Shown: positions 62,764 to 64,000 of the stretch, piece after piece
Numbering within the stretch: the first letter of the stretch is position 1
How the letters are laid out: the number at the start of each line of letters is the position of its first letter
Assembly: GCA_028023455.1 (NCBI GenBank)
Contig: JAQFVV010012404.1
Span: forward strand, 15,055,000 to 15,118,999
DNA length: 64,000 nucleotides
Direction of reading: 5' to 3'
Source: Epiperipatus broadwayi
Taxonomy: Eukaryota; Onychophora; Udeonychophora; Euonychophora; Peripatidae
Translations under genes and position numbers: made by a program
Notes under the pieces: generated by a model
Databases searched by the model: none
Told to the model about the DNA's origin: nothing
What the model saw: the letters and a program-made list of their open reading frames with translations, nothing else

Positions 62764-63476
62764 CGAAATTACTATACAGAAAAAGAATCAGAATTAAAAA
62801 CAATTCTTTTTTTATGTTGTACTTCAAGTATACAATAGTCAAATATGTTTAAAAATACATATATACAAGCAACAAAGATTACAAATTATAAAATTATCAT
62901 AAAAAGCCTTTTTCGGCAAATTATGTTTTTTGCCCTTTTCAATATGTCTCCACGATTTGAAGCACATACAGTGACATCTATATCAATACATGAGAGAAGA
63001 CAGATAAACAAATGGATATCTGACATGATCTATTATGTGATTTTTTTCTCAATTCTACTACAAAATTACTCTGTTAATAGACGTAAAATATATGAAACAA
63101 ACTATATCATGTATAATAAAAACAACTGTATGAATATATACAAAACATCCATTAAGTTAAATAATAAGTGGTTAATGGATAAAGAATGGATAGTTAATTA
63201 ATTAATATATGTGGATATATATCCATTCAATATATATAACAGTTATTTTGTAGTAGAATTGAGAAAAAAATCACATAATAGATCGTGTCAGATATCCATT
63301 TGTTTATCTGTCTTCTCTCAAGTATTGATATAAATGTTGCTGTATGTGCTTTAAATCGTGGAGACATATTGAAAAGGGCAAAAAACATAATTTGTCAAAA
63401 AAGGCTTTTTATGATAATTTTATAATTTGTAATCTTTGTTGCTTGTATATATGTATTTTTAAACATATTTGACTAT
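62764..63476. mobile_element. 713-bp hairpin element inserted in the Penelope copy
   Basis: Two inverted arms of about 236 bp (62835-63071 and 63240-63476) are more than 95% identical by eye and surround a spacer of about 165 bp. TTTATCATAATAT occurs on both sides (62751-62763 and 63477-63489) as a 13-bp target duplication. Deleting the insert leaves the Penelope frame continuous. The left end has an extra 71-bp unpaired segment (62764-62834). No recognisable protein is encoded; the 118-codon frame at 62845-63201 spans an arm and the spacer and has no family match. Confidence 0.8.
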
Positions 63477-63800
63477 TTTATCATAATATGAATTGCCACC
63501 ATTAATAACTGGTCTTAATTATACACCTTTTAAAAAATTTTTAAGTGCTCCATAAATTTTAGTTGCTATACAATCTTTTACCCCTAAATAATCAATTATA
63601 TTATAACCAATTACACCCTTTTTATAAAAGTTTTTTATTATTGTATATATACTCTTACATCAGTAATTTAGTATCATTTTTTTAAAATTCCCCCCAAATA
63701 TATTGTATTTCAACATAATATTCATTTTTTTATATAATCCTCTTTATTTATCATTACCAATTAATTTCCTTTATCTGACTTTGTAAAAAGTATTTTATCC

Positions 63801-64000
63801 TTATATTTCTTTTTTATTTCTTTAATATCCTTTATTTTAACAATATCATCATCCTTATTTATTCCTTTCTTTTTATGTGTTTTCTGTATTCTATAAATCA
63901 TATTGTCTACTTCATTATTAAATTCATCTACATACTTCATTATTATATTCATCTACATACTTCCTTATATTTCTTTTTTATTTCTTTAATATCCTTTATT
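63801..64000. repeat. Direct repeat at the window end
   Basis: A 36-bp segment ending AATATCCTTTATT is exactly repeated 164 bp apart (63801-63836 and 63965-64000). Between the copies, CATTATTAAATTCATCTACA and five more bases recur in tandem with one difference (63914-63938 and 63939-63963). This suggests a local duplication in the N-terminal part of the Penelope copy. The true extent is cut by the window end. Confidence 0.7.

Larger units (their letters stand above)
61600..64000 (-). mobile_element. Penelope-like element, minus strand, runs off window
   Basis: Minus strand, right to left. The N-terminal part (63952-63761) ends Phe-Thr-Lys-Ser-Asp-Lys-Gly-Asn, the Asp-Lys-Gly-Asn block of Penelope RTs. 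Then Ile-Tyr-Gly-Ala-Leu-Lys (near 63550) and Leu-Arg-Pro-Val-Ile (near 63515). RT motif A Met-Asp-Val-Ile-Ser-Ile-Tyr-Thr-Asn-Ile is at 62606 onward, followed by Phe-Pro-Phe-Asn and Tyr-Lys-Gln-Lys-Gly-Leu-Pro-Ala-Leu near 62460. Tyr-Val-Ala-Asp then TAA (62325-62311) stands where Tyr-Val-Asp-Asp is usual, so a catalytic Asp is lost. His-Ser-Arg-Ile-His-Arg-Ala is at about 62085. The GIY-YIG domain starts near 61740 (Ile-Tyr-Glu-Ile-Asn-Cys), and an in-frame TGA (61680-61678) falls at the Gly position of the Tyr-Ile-Gly half. The copy is dead, and is split by the 62764-63476 insertion. Confidence 0.85.

Noticed and set aside
62845-63201. 118-codon frame
   Set aside because: It crosses one inverted arm and the spacer of the hairpin element and has no recognisable domain; probably a chance frame.

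Overview
The window looks like AT-rich nuclear DNA (roughly three quarters A+T by eye) from an invertebrate animal. No host gene, tRNA, rRNA or CRISPR array could be supported. The evidence for an animal genome is the repeat content: Ty3/gypsy elements, an RTE-type LINE ending in a (TGA)n-like tail, several other LINE relics, Penelope-like elements with GIY-YIG domains, a pogo/Tigger-like mariner derivative with TA target duplications, and short tRNA-derived SINEs. The exact taxon cannot be read from the sequence.

Layout. 1-4.75 kb is featureless AT-rich DNA. 5-7.9 kb holds a dispersed-repeat copy, weak ORF relics and a 31-bp inverted repeat. 8.56-10.67 kb is a badly decayed LINE on the plus strand. 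13.8-21.6 kb is a nearly complete but dead Ty3/gypsy element of Mag-like character: 784/788-bp LTRs, PBS, gag, zinc knuckles, protease, RT, RNase H, integrase and polypurine tract. It carries a 2.13-kb solo LTR of a second family inserted into RNase H. 22.0 and 24.1 kb are two short SINEs. 27.6-29.7 kb is an older gypsy pol relic. 35.7-36.35 kb is a LINE RT relic. 39.1 kb has an unrecognised 164-codon ORF followed by a foldback pair of dispersed repeats. 43.2 and 44.5-45.85 kb are two minus-strand RTE copies, the larger lacking its whole RT. 46.2-48.0 kb is a repeat-array island closed by a hairpin. 50.4-55.1 kb is a young non-coding LTR element with two 2.05-kb LTRs around only 588 bp, the same family as the solo LTR at 17-19 kb. 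55.5-57.0 kb is a Penelope-like element with an inverted 3' segment and an adjacent long hairpin. 57.06-58.15 kb is a Tigger-like non-autonomous DNA transposon. 58.5-59.2 kb is a minus-strand LINE 3' end. 60.4-60.84 kb is homopolymer-rich and may be poorly assembled. 61.6-64.0 kb is a minus-strand Penelope-like element, running off the window and split by a 713-bp hairpin insertion with a 13-bp target duplication.

Taken together this is a graveyard of nested transposable elements. I did not find a convincing new biological system. The best leads are the hairpin element inside the Penelope copy, the long-LTR non-coding element family with unusual termini, the 122-nt hairpin with a hammerhead-like core beside a Penelope element, and the repeat island at 46-48 kb.
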